The notes under the pieces were generated by a model that saw nothing but the letters and a program-made list of their open reading frames with translations, made no database searches and was not told where the DNA came from. A stretch of 16,367 nt of DNA. It comes from Rhodobacteraceae bacterium UBA2553. GTDB lineage: Bacteria; Pseudomonadota; Alphaproteobacteria; Rhodobacterales; Rhodobacteraceae. A program made the position numbers and the translations under genes. The first letter of the stretch is position 1, and the number at the start of each line of letters is the position of its first letter. Below, in pieces: positions 6,679-13,205 of the stretch. Location of the stretch: the NCBI GenBank assembly GCA_002340515.1, contig DDMF01000151.1, forward strand, positions 1,199 through 17,565, read 5' to 3'.

Positions 6679-7593
6679 TTATCCCTCTTTCGTGAAGGCC
6701 CCAGCGATCTGGGCGGCCAGTGCGGCGTTGTTTTTGACCAATGCGATGTTGGCCACCAATGATCGCCCTTCGGTGGCTTTATACATCGCATCGAGCAAGA
6801 ACGGCGTGACCTCTTTTGCGGTGATGCGTTCCACTTCGGATTTCACCAGCGCATCTTCGATCACCGGCATGATTTCCTCGCGCGGGATTTCGGCCTCAAG
6901 TGGGATTGGATTTGCAATCAACTGACCACCGGGAAGGCCCATCGCGCTGCGCACCTCTTGGGCGCGGGCAATCTGGGCGGGGTCATCCAGACGCAAAGGC
7001 GACGGCAGACCAGAGCTGCGTGACCAAAAGGCGGGCATTTCATCCTGCCCATAGGTGATCACCGGCACGCCCAGCGTTTCAAGTACTTCGAGCGTTTTTG
7101 GGATGTCCAAAATAGCCTTGGCCCCAGCGGCCACCACGGTAACGGGTGTGACAGAAAATTCACGCAGATCGGCTGAGATATCAAAGGTTTCCTCGGCCCC
7201 GCGATGCACACCGCCAATGCCGCCTGTGGCAAACGCACGGATGCCCGCCAGATGTGCTGCAATCATCGTGGCGGCAACCGTTGTCGCCCCATATCCGCCT
7301 GAGGCGATGCACACCGGCATATCCGCGCGCGAGACTTTGGCGACGTCTTTTGCCTGCGCCAATTCGTTCAACTCATCGTCGGTCAACCCCACATGCAATT
7401 GGCCGTTGAGGATGGCGATGGTCGCGGGGGTTGCACCGCCTTCGCGTACCACAGCCTCAACCTCGCGTGCGGTGTCAACATTTTGCGGAAACGGCATGCC
7501 GTGGGTGATGATGGTGCTTTCCAGCGCCACAATCGGCGTGCCCTCGGTGCGGGCTTTGGCTACTTCGGGACTGTAGCTGATGGGGAATGTCAT
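6679..7593 (-). CDS. psuG: Pseudouridine-5'-phosphate glycosidase (EC 4.2.1.70)
   Basis: PsuG splits the C-C glycosidic bond of pseudouridine 5'-phosphate to give uracil and ribose 5-phosphate, the second step in pseudouridine salvage. The 304-residue protein is full length. The hallmark segments are all present: VALESTIITHGMP with Glu25, AKVSRADMP with Lys86, CIASGGYGATTVAATM, the glycine-rich FATGGIGGVHRGAEETFDISADL with Asp142, and GAKAILDIPKTLE with Lys159. These match the active-site Glu, Lys, Asp and Lys known from E. coli PsuG. The C-terminal GQLIANPIP and EVTPFLL segments are also typical. The ATG overlaps the psuK stop as ATGA, so the two are translated together. No nucleoside transporter gene is adjacent. 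Confidence 0.95.
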   Translation of the reverse strand: MTFPISYSPEVAKARTEGTPIVALESTIITHGMPFPQNVDTAREVEAVVREGGATPATIAILNGQLHVGLTDDELNELAQAKDVAKVSRADMPVCIASGGYGATTVAATMIAAHLAGIRAFATGGIGGVHRGAEETFDISADLREFSVTPVTVVAAGAKAILDIPKTLEVLETLGVPVITYGQDEMPAFWSRSSGLPSPLRLDDPAQIARAQEVRSAMGLPGGQLIANPIPLEAEIPREEIMPVIEDALVKSEVERITAKEVTPFLLDAMYKATEGRSLVANIALVKNNAALAAQIAGAFTKEG

Positions 7594-8477
7594 ACATCTT
7601 CTCCTGAGACATATTTTGCCGCGATTTTCTGTGCGGTGATAAGGGCGTTTTCGGGCGACTGGCCGTCGCGTTCAGCGGCGATATGGGCCGCCATAAAGGT
7701 GTCACCTGCACCAGTGATGCGGCGCACACGGATCGACGGGCAGGGGGCGGTGATCACACCACGGTCCTTATGCCCCTCGGCGCAAAGATTGCCACCATCG
7801 GTCACGACAACCCGCGTGGCCCCCGCGTCTAACAACGCTTGCGCACCCATCGGGGCGGTTTCGGGTGTGCTGTCAGTCAAAAGGCCCGCTTCTTCGAGGT
7901 TCACATAAAGGGTGGCACCGGCATGGCCCAGCAAGGGGCGCAAACGACGTGCTTTGCCGGGGCTGGCGGGGGCGACACGCAGGTCAGCCTTGGCAAAACT
8001 GGGCCGGTCCGCAATCTCCGTCAGCAAATCCACAGTCAGATTGCCATCCAGCGCAATGATCCCGGAGTAAGGCGCATCCGCGCTTCCTAAGGTGCCGTCT
8101 TCAAGCGGGGTCAGGATCGCATCCCCCGCCGCCTCAAGCGAATGGGCGTCGGCAAGGGCGGCGACCAGCCCGGCGGGGCCTTCGATCGCCATATACCGGT
8201 CGGTGGGCAATTCGGGCGAGCGGTAAACATACTCCGTCACCATGCCCATTTCGCCCGCGCGAAACATCAGGTCATCACCTTCGTGATCATGGCCAATGGC
8301 GGTGATCAGCGCGGGTTTTAACCCAAAGCGCGAAAAGGTCATGGCAATATTCATCGCCACACCACCGGGCAAACGGGAAATCCGCCCCGGCTGATCCGAG
8401 CCGATATGCATTTCGATTTTGGTGCGTCCGATCACGTCCCACAGGACCGATCCAATACAAAGAATGTCATGTGTCAT
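7590..8477 (-). CDS. psuK: Pseudouridine kinase, PfkB family (EC 2.7.1.83)
   Basis: This 295-residue PfkB-type sugar/nucleoside kinase directly precedes psuG with an ATGA overlap, so pseudouridine kinase is the natural assignment: it makes the 5'-phosphate that PsuG cleaves. The N-terminal beta-alpha unit starts MTHDILCIGSVLWDVIG. LPGGVAMNIA (GG at 38-39, Asn43) is the PfkB N-terminal motif. ITGAGDTFMAAH at about 254-265 is the C-terminal signature, with Asp259 as catalytic base. The ATG at 8477 is chosen because the protein begins exactly at the expected first strand and AGAGAA lies just ahead. An in-frame extension of 148 codons upstream overlaps rpsB regulatory DNA and is not protein-like. 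Other PfkB substrates are possible on sequence alone; the psuG linkage makes them unlikely. Confidence 0.9.
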   Translation of the reverse strand: MTHDILCIGSVLWDVIGRTKIEMHIGSDQPGRISRLPGGVAMNIAMTFSRFGLKPALITAIGHDHEGDDLMFRAGEMGMVTEYVYRSPELPTDRYMAIEGPAGLVAALADAHSLEAAGDAILTPLEDGTLGSADAPYSGIIALDGNLTVDLLTEIADRPSFAKADLRVAPASPGKARRLRPLLGHAGATLYVNLEEAGLLTDSTPETAPMGAQALLDAGATRVVVTDGGNLCAEGHKDRGVITAPCPSIRVRRITGAGDTFMAAHIAAERDGQSPENALITAQKIAAKYVSGEDV

Positions 8478-8605
8478 CGTTTCTCTTTGCCGATGTTTGC
8501 GGTAAAGGACAAGACGAAGTGATGTGGACGGCGCAAGATTTGACGCGCTCCCACCCTGTAACGCGGTGCCAAGCACAAAAAACACGGCCCAAAGCACAAA
8601 CCCAA

Positions 8606-8635
8606 TTGCATTTCTTTTGCAAATAACCCTTGCAA
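8606..8635. repeat. Three spaced TTGCA motifs upstream of rpsB
   Basis: TTGCAT (8606), TTGCAA (8617) and TTGCAA (8630) occur at 11- and 13-base steps, close to one helical turn. The last is the -35 of the rpsB promoter. The first two form a small inverted repeat, TTGCA and TGCAA. They lie in the divergent region that also drives psuK, so they may be an operator or simply a promoter duplication. Confidence 0.35.
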
Positions 8636-8658
8636 GCCCCCAATCCCCCCGATATACG
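8630..8658 (+). promoter_or_regulatory. Promoter of rpsB-tsf
   Basis: TTGCAA and TATACG are separated by exactly 17 bases, embedded in a C-rich spacer. This resembles the strong promoters often seen ahead of translation genes in Rhodobacterales. It predicts a start near 8665 and a leader of about 115 bases before rpsB. Confidence 0.65.
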
Positions 8659-8664
8659 CGCGCC

Positions 8665-8780
8665 ATTAATCCACAGGCGGAGTGCGGGCCTATGGGGGAG
8701 AAATCCTCATATGTCCACCGGTTGAAGGGACCCCCCTTTGATACATTCCGCCAAGGTTGAAACCGGAAAAGGAAATGAAC
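8665..8780 (+). promoter_or_regulatory. Structured 5' leader of rpsB, possible S2 autoregulation element
   Basis: The predicted leader contains a nine-pair stem, GGCGGAGTG (8676-8684) with CATTCCGCC (8744-8752), one pair being a wobble, enclosing about 59 bases. Inside the enclosed region CCGGTT (8718-8723) is exactly complementary to AACCGG (8761-8766), which lies outside the stem and three bases ahead of the AAGGAA ribosome-binding site. Both helices together would make a pseudoknot that touches the translation start. Autoregulation of rpsB by S2 through its leader is known in gammaproteobacteria; its operation here is inference. Confidence 0.45.
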
Positions 8781-9575
8781 ATGGCTCTGCCTGATTTCAC
8801 ACTCCGTCAGCTTTTGGAAGCTGGCGTACACTTTGGTCACCAAACACAACGCTGGAACCCACGCATGGGCCCATACATCTATGGTGAGCGCAACGGCATT
8901 CACATTCTCGACCTGACACAAACCGTTCCTATGCTGGACCAGGCTTTGTCAGCTATTCGTGAAACTGTTGCCAAGGGCGGCCGCGTTCTGTTCGTGGGCA
9001 CCAAGCGTCAAGCCGCGGGCGCTGTTGCAGACGCCGCAGAGCGTTCAGCACAGTATTACATGAACCACCGCTGGCTCGGTGGCACGCTGACCAACTGGCA
9101 GACCGTGTCCAAATCGATCCAACGCCTGAAAGAATTCGACGAAAAGCTTTCCGCAGGCGCCGAAGGCCTGACCAAGAAAGAACGTCTTGGCATGGAACGT
9201 GAGCAGACCAAACTGCAAGCGTCTTTGGGCGGCATCCGCGAAATGGGCGGTGTTCCTGACCTTATCTTCGTCATCGACGTGAAAAAAGAAGCCCTGGCGA
9301 TCGCAGAAGCCAACAAACTGGGCATCCCAGTTGTGGCTGTTGTCGACACCAACTGCCCACCAGAAGGTGTTGATTACATCATTCCCGGCAATGATGACGC
9401 GGCCCGCGCCATTGCGCTTTACACGGACCTCGCGGCACGCGCGGCTCTGGACGGTATGTCGGCCCAACTGGGTGCGGCTGGCGTTGACCTGGGCGAGCTG
9501 GAAAGCGGCCTGACTGAAGAAGCTGTTGCAGAAGAAGCAACCGCTGAAGCAGCACCAGTAGCAGCCGAAGCGTAA
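8781..9575 (+). CDS. rpsB: 30S ribosomal protein S2
   Basis: S2 is a late-assembling protein of the small ribosomal subunit, bound between head and body with S1. The 264-residue product starts MALPDFTLRQLLEAGVHFGHQ, the usual alphaproteobacterial start, followed by RWNPRMGPYIYGERNGIHIL and LFVGTKRQA. NHRWLGGTLTNWQT, GGVPDLIFVIDV and PVVAVVDTNCPPEGVDYIIPGNDDA are the S2 signatures. The last 30 residues are a Glu/Ala-rich acidic tail. The ATG at 8781 is preferred over in-frame ATGs at 8757 and 8775 because of AAGGAA six bases ahead and the family start. It is followed by tsf, the conserved bacterial order, and preceded by its own promoter and leader. Confidence 0.98.
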   Translation: MALPDFTLRQLLEAGVHFGHQTQRWNPRMGPYIYGERNGIHILDLTQTVPMLDQALSAIRETVAKGGRVLFVGTKRQAAGAVADAAERSAQYYMNHRWLGGTLTNWQTVSKSIQRLKEFDEKLSAGAEGLTKKERLGMEREQTKLQASLGGIREMGGVPDLIFVIDVKKEALAIAEANKLGIPVVAVVDTNCPPEGVDYIIPGNDDAARAIALYTDLAARAALDGMSAQLGAAGVDLGELESGLTEEAVAEEATAEAAPVAAEA

Positions 9576-9587
9576 GCACGATTAGAC

Positions 9588-9615
9588 GACGGGCAGGGGC
9601 ATGTCCCTGCCTGTC
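9588..9615 (+). terminator. Intergenic hairpin between rpsB and tsf (attenuator-like)
   Basis: GACGGGCAGGG pairs with CCCTGCCTGTC over 11 base pairs with one wobble, closing a six-base loop. The T-run after it is poor (TCATCGTTC). It fits a partial terminator or RNA-processing hairpin that sets the S2 to EF-Ts ratio rather than a full stop. Confidence 0.5.
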
Positions 9616-9716
9616 TCATCGTTCGGCAGAAGTCTGGCATTCCGTTCGGGCGACTGTCACAGATTTGATACCGGCATGGGCTAGGCCCGGCTGGAATTTC
9701 CCCAAGGAGAGTTAAG

Positions 9717-10592
9717 ATGGCAATCACTGCTGCACTCGTAAAAGAACTGCGCGAATCCACCGGCGTTGGCATGATGGACGCGAAAAAAGCCCTGGTTGAA
9801 ACCGATGGCGACATGGAAGCGGCCTCTGATTGGCTGCGCACCAAAGGTCTGGCCAAAGCGGCCAAAAAAGCGGGCCGTACCGCTGCTGAAGGTCTGGTTG
9901 CTGTGGCTGTTACCGGCGGCAAGGGTATCGCTGTCGAAGTGAACTCGGAAACCGACTTCGTTGGCAAAAACGCTGAATTCCAACAGATGGTTGGTGGTAT
10001 TGCCAAAGCCGCACTTGGCGTTTCGGACGTCGAAGCCCTGGCCGCCGCTGACATGGGTGGCAAGCCCGTTTCCGAAGTGCTGACCGACAAGATCGCCACC
10101 ATTGGTGAAAACATGTCGCTGCGCCGGATGGCCACTGTCGAAGGCAATGTTGTTGTGAGCTACGTGCACAACGCGGCCGCTGATGGCATGGGTAAAATCG
10201 GTGTTCTGGTTGCAATGAACGGCGGCGACGAAGCGTTTGGCAAACAGGTTGCAATGCATATTGCAGCGGCCAACCCACAGTCGTTGAACGAAGCGTCATT
10301 GGACCCGGCCGTTGTTGAAAAGGAACGCAGCATCCTGACCGAGCAAGCCCGTGAAAGCGGCAAGCCCGAGAGCATCATTGAAAACATGATCAAAGGCCGT
10401 ATGAAAAAGTTCCTGGCAGAAGTTACCCTGCTGGGCCAAGATTTTGTCATCAACCCCGATCTGACGGTTGAAGCGGCTGCAAAAGACGCTGGTGCTGAAA
10501 TCGTTGGTTACGTCCGCATGGAAGTGGGCGAAGGCATTGAAAAAGAAGAAACAGATTTCGCTGCAGAAGTTGCCGCGGCTGTGCGCGGATAA
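9717..10592 (+). CDS. tsf: Translation elongation factor Ts
   Basis: EF-Ts recycles EF-Tu by promoting exchange of GDP for GTP. The 291-residue protein has the family's N-terminal UBA-like domain (VKELRESTGVGMMDAKKAL at residues 8-26). The key TDFV loop that contacts EF-Tu is in VEVNSETDFVGKN, near residue 80. The two core subdomains follow, with the repeats around NMSLRRMATVEGNVVVSYVH and VAMHIAAANPQSLN, and the closing EGIEKEETDFAAEVAA. AAGGAG sits seven bases ahead of the ATG. It lies about 140 bases after rpsB with a hairpin between, and a strong terminator follows it, so the transcription unit is rpsB-tsf. Confidence 0.98.
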   Translation: MAITAALVKELRESTGVGMMDAKKALVETDGDMEAASDWLRTKGLAKAAKKAGRTAAEGLVAVAVTGGKGIAVEVNSETDFVGKNAEFQQMVGGIAKAALGVSDVEALAAADMGGKPVSEVLTDKIATIGENMSLRRMATVEGNVVVSYVHNAAADGMGKIGVLVAMNGGDEAFGKQVAMHIAAANPQSLNEASLDPAVVEKERSILTEQARESGKPESIIENMIKGRMKKFLAEVTLLGQDFVINPDLTVEAAAKDAGAEIVGYVRMEVGEGIEKEETDFAAEVAAAVRG

Positions 10593-10641
10593 GCGGATAG
10601 ATCAGGGCAGGGGCGTTGCCCAGGCTTTGACTGTAAAAACG

Positions 10642-10669
10642 AAAGGGGTCGGTTTTCCGGCCCCTTTTT
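10642..10669 (+). terminator. Intrinsic terminator after tsf
   Basis: AAAGGGGTCGG pairs with CCGGCCCCTTT over 11 base pairs with one wobble and a TTTT loop, and the 3' arm runs into five T residues. It lies about 50 bases after the tsf stop and closes the rpsB-tsf unit. Confidence 0.9.
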
Positions 10670-11007
10670 CTGTCAGGATCACCATCTGAACAGCATCCCA
10701 CACATCAGCATCCCACACATCAAAGGCCAGAAAAGGGAAGCGGCGCCAACGGGGAGGTCGACGCCGCAAAGAGTATCCGTAGGACATACGTCACTCTTAA
10801 GGGAAGGGTAAAAGACTGGCACCTTTGGGATCAATACTCCATTGGCGCCAGCCCCTCGGTTACCCGATAGAATGGTTCGAAATCTGAAATCACAGCACGG
10901 CCACCCCACGTTCCAAACGGCAAAAGCCACCACTCACGGAACACTTAAATTATTGCGATTCTAAAGGGGTTTGGGTAGTGGGGTTTTCCATACCATGGCG
11001 AATTGCC
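10670..11007. other. Gene-free convergent gap of about 0.34 kb with several inverted repeats
   Basis: No convincing gene is seen between the tsf terminator and the end of the LuxR-family gene. The stretch holds a 15-base tandem repeat and GCGGCG/CGCCGC arms. It also holds a nested hairpin, AAGAGT-(CGTA/TACG)-ACTCTT, at 10769-10798. An exact eight-base inverted repeat, GGCGCCAA (10742-10749) and TTGGCGCC (10842-10849), encloses that hairpin. The pattern is compatible with an RNA that folds, on either strand, but no promoter or intrinsic terminator was found for it. Confidence 0.4.
10691..10720. repeat. Two perfect tandem copies of a 15-base unit
   Basis: CAGCATCCCACACAT occurs twice in direct, uninterrupted succession, just after the tsf terminator. 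Two copies is too few to call an array; it may be a slippage product. Confidence 0.85.
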
Positions 11008-11787
11008 TCAGCCACTGCTGGCTTTACCGCTGCCTTCACCGCCGGACAGAACATAGATCTGATTGAAAAATGAAGCTTTGGCTACAGCTTGCGCGGTGCT
11101 GTCGACACCAAGCTTTTCGCGCGCGATGCGCAGATGCTTTTCCACGGTCGCCGCCGAGACGGACATAATGGTGGCAATGTCTTGTGTGGTCTTGCCATCC
11201 GACACCCACTCCAACGCTTCTCGCTGACGTGGTGTTAAAGATTGTCGTTGTGTTTCAATGGGTAATGAGATCATTTTAAGGTGTGTGACATTTGCGAAAA
11301 CTTCGATGTCGCGGCCATGCTCAACCCAGATTTCATCCACCTCGTCCTGATCCATTTCTCTGCGCCCAGTTGCGGCAAGCACACCGCGGGTGCGCGAAGT
11401 GGCCGAGGGAAATGAGATCGTATATCCGGCGGTCACACCCATCTTGCGATTGACGTCGAGAACCGCCCGTTGCTGATCCCCCATCAACCCTGCATTTTCG
11501 CGTATCCAACGCCAGGAACACGATCCGGTGTTTTCTGCCGCCCAAATCGCCATAGGGGAGTGGAAATACATTTCATCGTTTGTGTAGGAGCGTAAATACT
11601 TCGCATCATGATTTGACAGCAGCAAAATATCTTCGCGCGGGCCAAAACTGTTTGGCGTGAAAAACCGGGAATACCCATAGATAATGCGGTCAAACCCATA
11701 ACTATCAAAGGTTTCGCGCTGGATTTGCCAGACCTGCTGCAACGTCGCGCAGGCGCAAACTTCTTTCAGAAGGTCCATCAACACCAT
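11008..11787 (-). CDS. LuxR-family transcriptional regulator with autoinducer-binding-type domain (LuxR solo)
   Basis: The 259-residue protein has a sensor domain of the acyl-homoserine-lactone-binding type (about residues 5-170) and a GerE/LuxR helix-turn-helix at about 183-245 (LTPRQREALEWVSDGKTTQD, then SVSAATVEKHL). Set against TraR, the six usual ligand-pocket residues W57, Y61, D70, P71, W85 and G113 correspond here to Tyr64, Tyr68, Ser77, Pro78, Trp92 and Gly121. The aspartate that holds the lactone amide is therefore replaced by serine and the first tryptophan by tyrosine, which argues for a non-standard ligand or none. No luxI-like gene is in the window. It starts three bases after the aroQ stop, so the two are co-transcribed. 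A second in-frame ATG nine bases on is an alternative start; neither has a strong ribosome-binding site. Confidence 0.85.
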   Translation of the reverse strand: MVLMDLLKEVCACATLQQVWQIQRETFDSYGFDRIIYGYSRFFTPNSFGPREDILLLSNHDAKYLRSYTNDEMYFHSPMAIWAAENTGSCSWRWIRENAGLMGDQQRAVLDVNRKMGVTAGYTISFPSATSRTRGVLAATGRREMDQDEVDEIWVEHGRDIEVFANVTHLKMISLPIETQRQSLTPRQREALEWVSDGKTTQDIATIMSVSAATVEKHLRIAREKLGVDSTAQAVAKASFFNQIYVLSGGEGSGKASSG

Positions 11788-11790
11788 CGG

Positions 11791-12231
11791 TCACCCAATC
11801 TTGAGGTGGGTAAGAAGTGCATCAATGGCGAGCGTGTATCCGACCGCACCAAACCCGCAAATCTGACCGATGGCCGCCTTTGCGATATAAGATGTGTGGC
11901 GAAAACCTTCTCGCGCATGAATATTGGACAGATGCAGCTCAATGACCGGCAGCTCTGTTGAAATAATCGCGTCCATAAGGGCGATTGACGTGTGCGTGTA
12001 GGCGCCCGCGTTTAGGATGATGCCATCATGCACGCCACGCGCCGCGTGGATCGCATCCACCAGCGCACCTTCGTGATTGGATTGAAGACAAACACATTGC
12101 ACATCGCGCGATTTTGCATGGTTGATACAATTGTCTTCAATATCGCTAAGCGTGGTTGTCCCATAGATTTCTGGCTGGCGAGTGCCCAACAGATTTAGAT
12201 TTGGACCGTTAAGAACCAAGATCGATGACAT
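11791..12231 (-). CDS. aroQ: 3-Dehydroquinate dehydratase, type II (EC 4.2.1.10)
   Basis: Type II dehydroquinase interconverts 3-dehydroquinate and 3-dehydroshikimate, in shikimate synthesis or in quinate breakdown. The 146-residue length is typical of the dodecameric type II enzyme. LNGPNLNLLGTRQPEIYG at residues 7-24 carries the flexible-loop Arg18 and the catalytic Tyr23. QSNHEG, ILNAGAYTHTS and the catalytic His100 in ELHLSNIHARE follow, then FRHTSY. The ATG at 12231 has AAGGGA about eight bases ahead; an upstream in-frame extension of 49 codons is not protein-like. In many alphaproteobacteria aroQ precedes accB-accC. Here it is instead paired with a LuxR-type regulator gene, which may point to a regulated or second copy. 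That is inference from this window alone. Confidence 0.93.
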   Translation of the reverse strand: MSSILVLNGPNLNLLGTRQPEIYGTTTLSDIEDNCINHAKSRDVQCVCLQSNHEGALVDAIHAARGVHDGIILNAGAYTHTSIALMDAIISTELPVIELHLSNIHAREGFRHTSYIAKAAIGQICGFGAVGYTLAIDALLTHLKIG

Positions 12232-12271
12232 ATAATTTTCCCTTTTCCCTGGATCAACTCTGCCAAGAAAG

Positions 12272-12286
12272 CTCGAGTTTGTCGAG
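12272..12286. promoter_or_regulatory. Inverted repeat at the putative aroQ promoter
   Basis: CTCGA and TCGAG are separated by five bases, about 40 bases ahead of the aroQ ATG and abutting the putative -10. A dyad here could be an operator, for example for the LuxR-family product of the same operon, or a small leader hairpin. Confidence 0.35.
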
Positions 12287-12316
12287 GGTATAGAGCGGGA
12301 ATTGGTTGTGGAGCAA
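12287..12316 (-). promoter_or_regulatory. Possible promoter of aroQ-luxR
   Basis: On the - strand TTGCTC (12316-12311) and TATACC (12292-12287) are spaced by 18 bases, giving a leader of about 50 bases. Both hexamers match four of six consensus positions. Confidence 0.4.
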
Positions 12317-12515
12317 AAGTATCGCAAGAACACCTGAGTGGCGTGCGATAGGTGCATCAGATAGAAGCGGCAAGACACTGTTATTATGACGATATATCAT
12401 TTTCTATGCGGTTGGCGTTTGAACAATATATTACATAATAATGATTATGCGATTAATATACATGACCTCAACCTTCACATACAACGCGTTGCCGGCCCTT
12501 ATTCCACTCAAGAGA

Positions 12516-13205
12516 TCATCCCAAAGAATACCCGGTCCCACGTACCGTTCTTAACGGATCATCCCCACCGACTTTGCTCAAGGCCTTGCGCAGACGCCCC
12601 ACATGCACGTCAACCGTTCTTGTGTCGACATAGACGTCACGCCCCCAGACACGATCCAAAAGCTGTTCGCGGCTCCAGACACGGCCCGGCTTTTCCATCA
12701 ATGTGGTCAGCAAGCGAAATTCGGTTGGGCCCAGCTTGACCGGTTCACCCGCTCGCGTCACCCGGTGGCTTTCTCCATCCAGAATGATGTCGTCAAAGGT
12801 CAGTTGCTGTCCGACCGCTGCGGGACGTGTGCGGCGCAATTGGGTGCGGATGCGCGCCATCAACTCAGAGACGGAAAAGGGTTTCACCACATAGTCGTCC
12901 GCGCCGGTTTCCAGCCCGCGAACACGGTCCAATTCCTCAGACCGTGCCGACAGCATAATCACCGGGATCGCCCGCGTTTCCTTACGCGATTTCACCTGGC
13001 GACAAATCTCAATGCCGGACACGCCCGGCAGCATCCAATCCAGCAGGATCAGATCCGGCATCACCTCGTCGACCATCAACAGCGCATCATCGCCGTTTTC
13101 CGCCATCATCACCTCATAGCCTTCTGCGTTGAGGTTATAGCGCAGGATTTCACGTTGTGCCGGCTCATCCTCGACCAGTAAGACGCAAGGTTTCTGTGCG
13201 CTCAT
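12516..13205 (-). CDS. phoB: Phosphate regulon response regulator PhoB
   Basis: PhoB is the DNA-binding response regulator that switches on the Pho regulon under phosphate shortage after phosphorylation by PhoR. The 229-residue protein has a receiver domain with the acidic pocket Glu12-Asp13, phospho-acceptor Asp56 in LLDWMLPG, Ser86 in MLSAR and Lys108 in VVKPF. An OmpR/PhoB winged-helix domain follows from about residue 130, with LGPTEFRLL, RVWSREQLLDRVWG, the recognition segment DTRTVDVHVGRLRKAL and the wing RTVRGTGYSL. Its ATG overlaps the phoU stop as ATGA, so it is the last gene of the pst operon seen here. The phoU neighbour makes PhoB much more likely than another OmpR-type regulator. 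phoR is not downstream and is expected upstream of pstC, outside the window. Confidence 0.95.
   Translation of the reverse strand: MSAQKPCVLLVEDEPAQREILRYNLNAEGYEVMMAENGDDALLMVDEVMPDLILLDWMLPGVSGIEICRQVKSRKETRAIPVIMLSARSEELDRVRGLETGADDYVVKPFSVSELMARIRTQLRRTRPAAVGQQLTFDDIILDGESHRVTRAGEPVKLGPTEFRLLTTLMEKPGRVWSREQLLDRVWGRDVYVDTRTVDVHVGRLRKALSKVGGDDPLRTVRGTGYSLG

Larger units (their letters stand above)
12232..12515. other. A/T-rich gap between phoB and aroQ
   Basis: No gene is seen in these 284 bases. The half nearer phoB is strikingly A/T-rich and holds the inverted repeat CATAAT-AATG-ATTATG (12434-12449) and the ten-base palindrome CAACGCGTTG (12482-12491). The half nearer aroQ holds a possible promoter and a second inverted repeat. 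No clear intrinsic terminator for phoB was found. Confidence 0.5.

Noticed and set aside
5956..6762. 268-codon + strand open frame across the DUF502 gene
   Set aside because: Antisense shadow, with a low-complexity His/Lys/Gln/Pro-rich translation and no ribosome-binding site.
8478..8921. N-terminal extension of the psuK frame by 148 codons
   Set aside because: It overlaps the rpsB promoter, leader and gene start on the opposite strand, is not protein-like, and the PfkB fold begins exactly at the ATG at 8477.
10874..10884. tRNA-like T-loop sequence GGTTCGAAATC
   Set aside because: The flanking bases do not form a T-stem, and no acceptor, D or anticodon arms can be built around it.
10679..10933. 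84-codon - strand open frame in the gap after tsf
   Set aside because: It runs through the tandem 15-mers and hairpins, has no plausible ribosome-binding site and no protein-like pattern.
10964..10988. G-rich run resembling a G-quadruplex
   Set aside because: Only three G-tracts of three or more are present close together; a fourth is missing.
11791..12378. Longer aroQ start adding 49 residues
   Set aside because: The extension is unlike the family, crosses the probable promoter, and the ATG at 12231 has a proper ribosome-binding site and family length.
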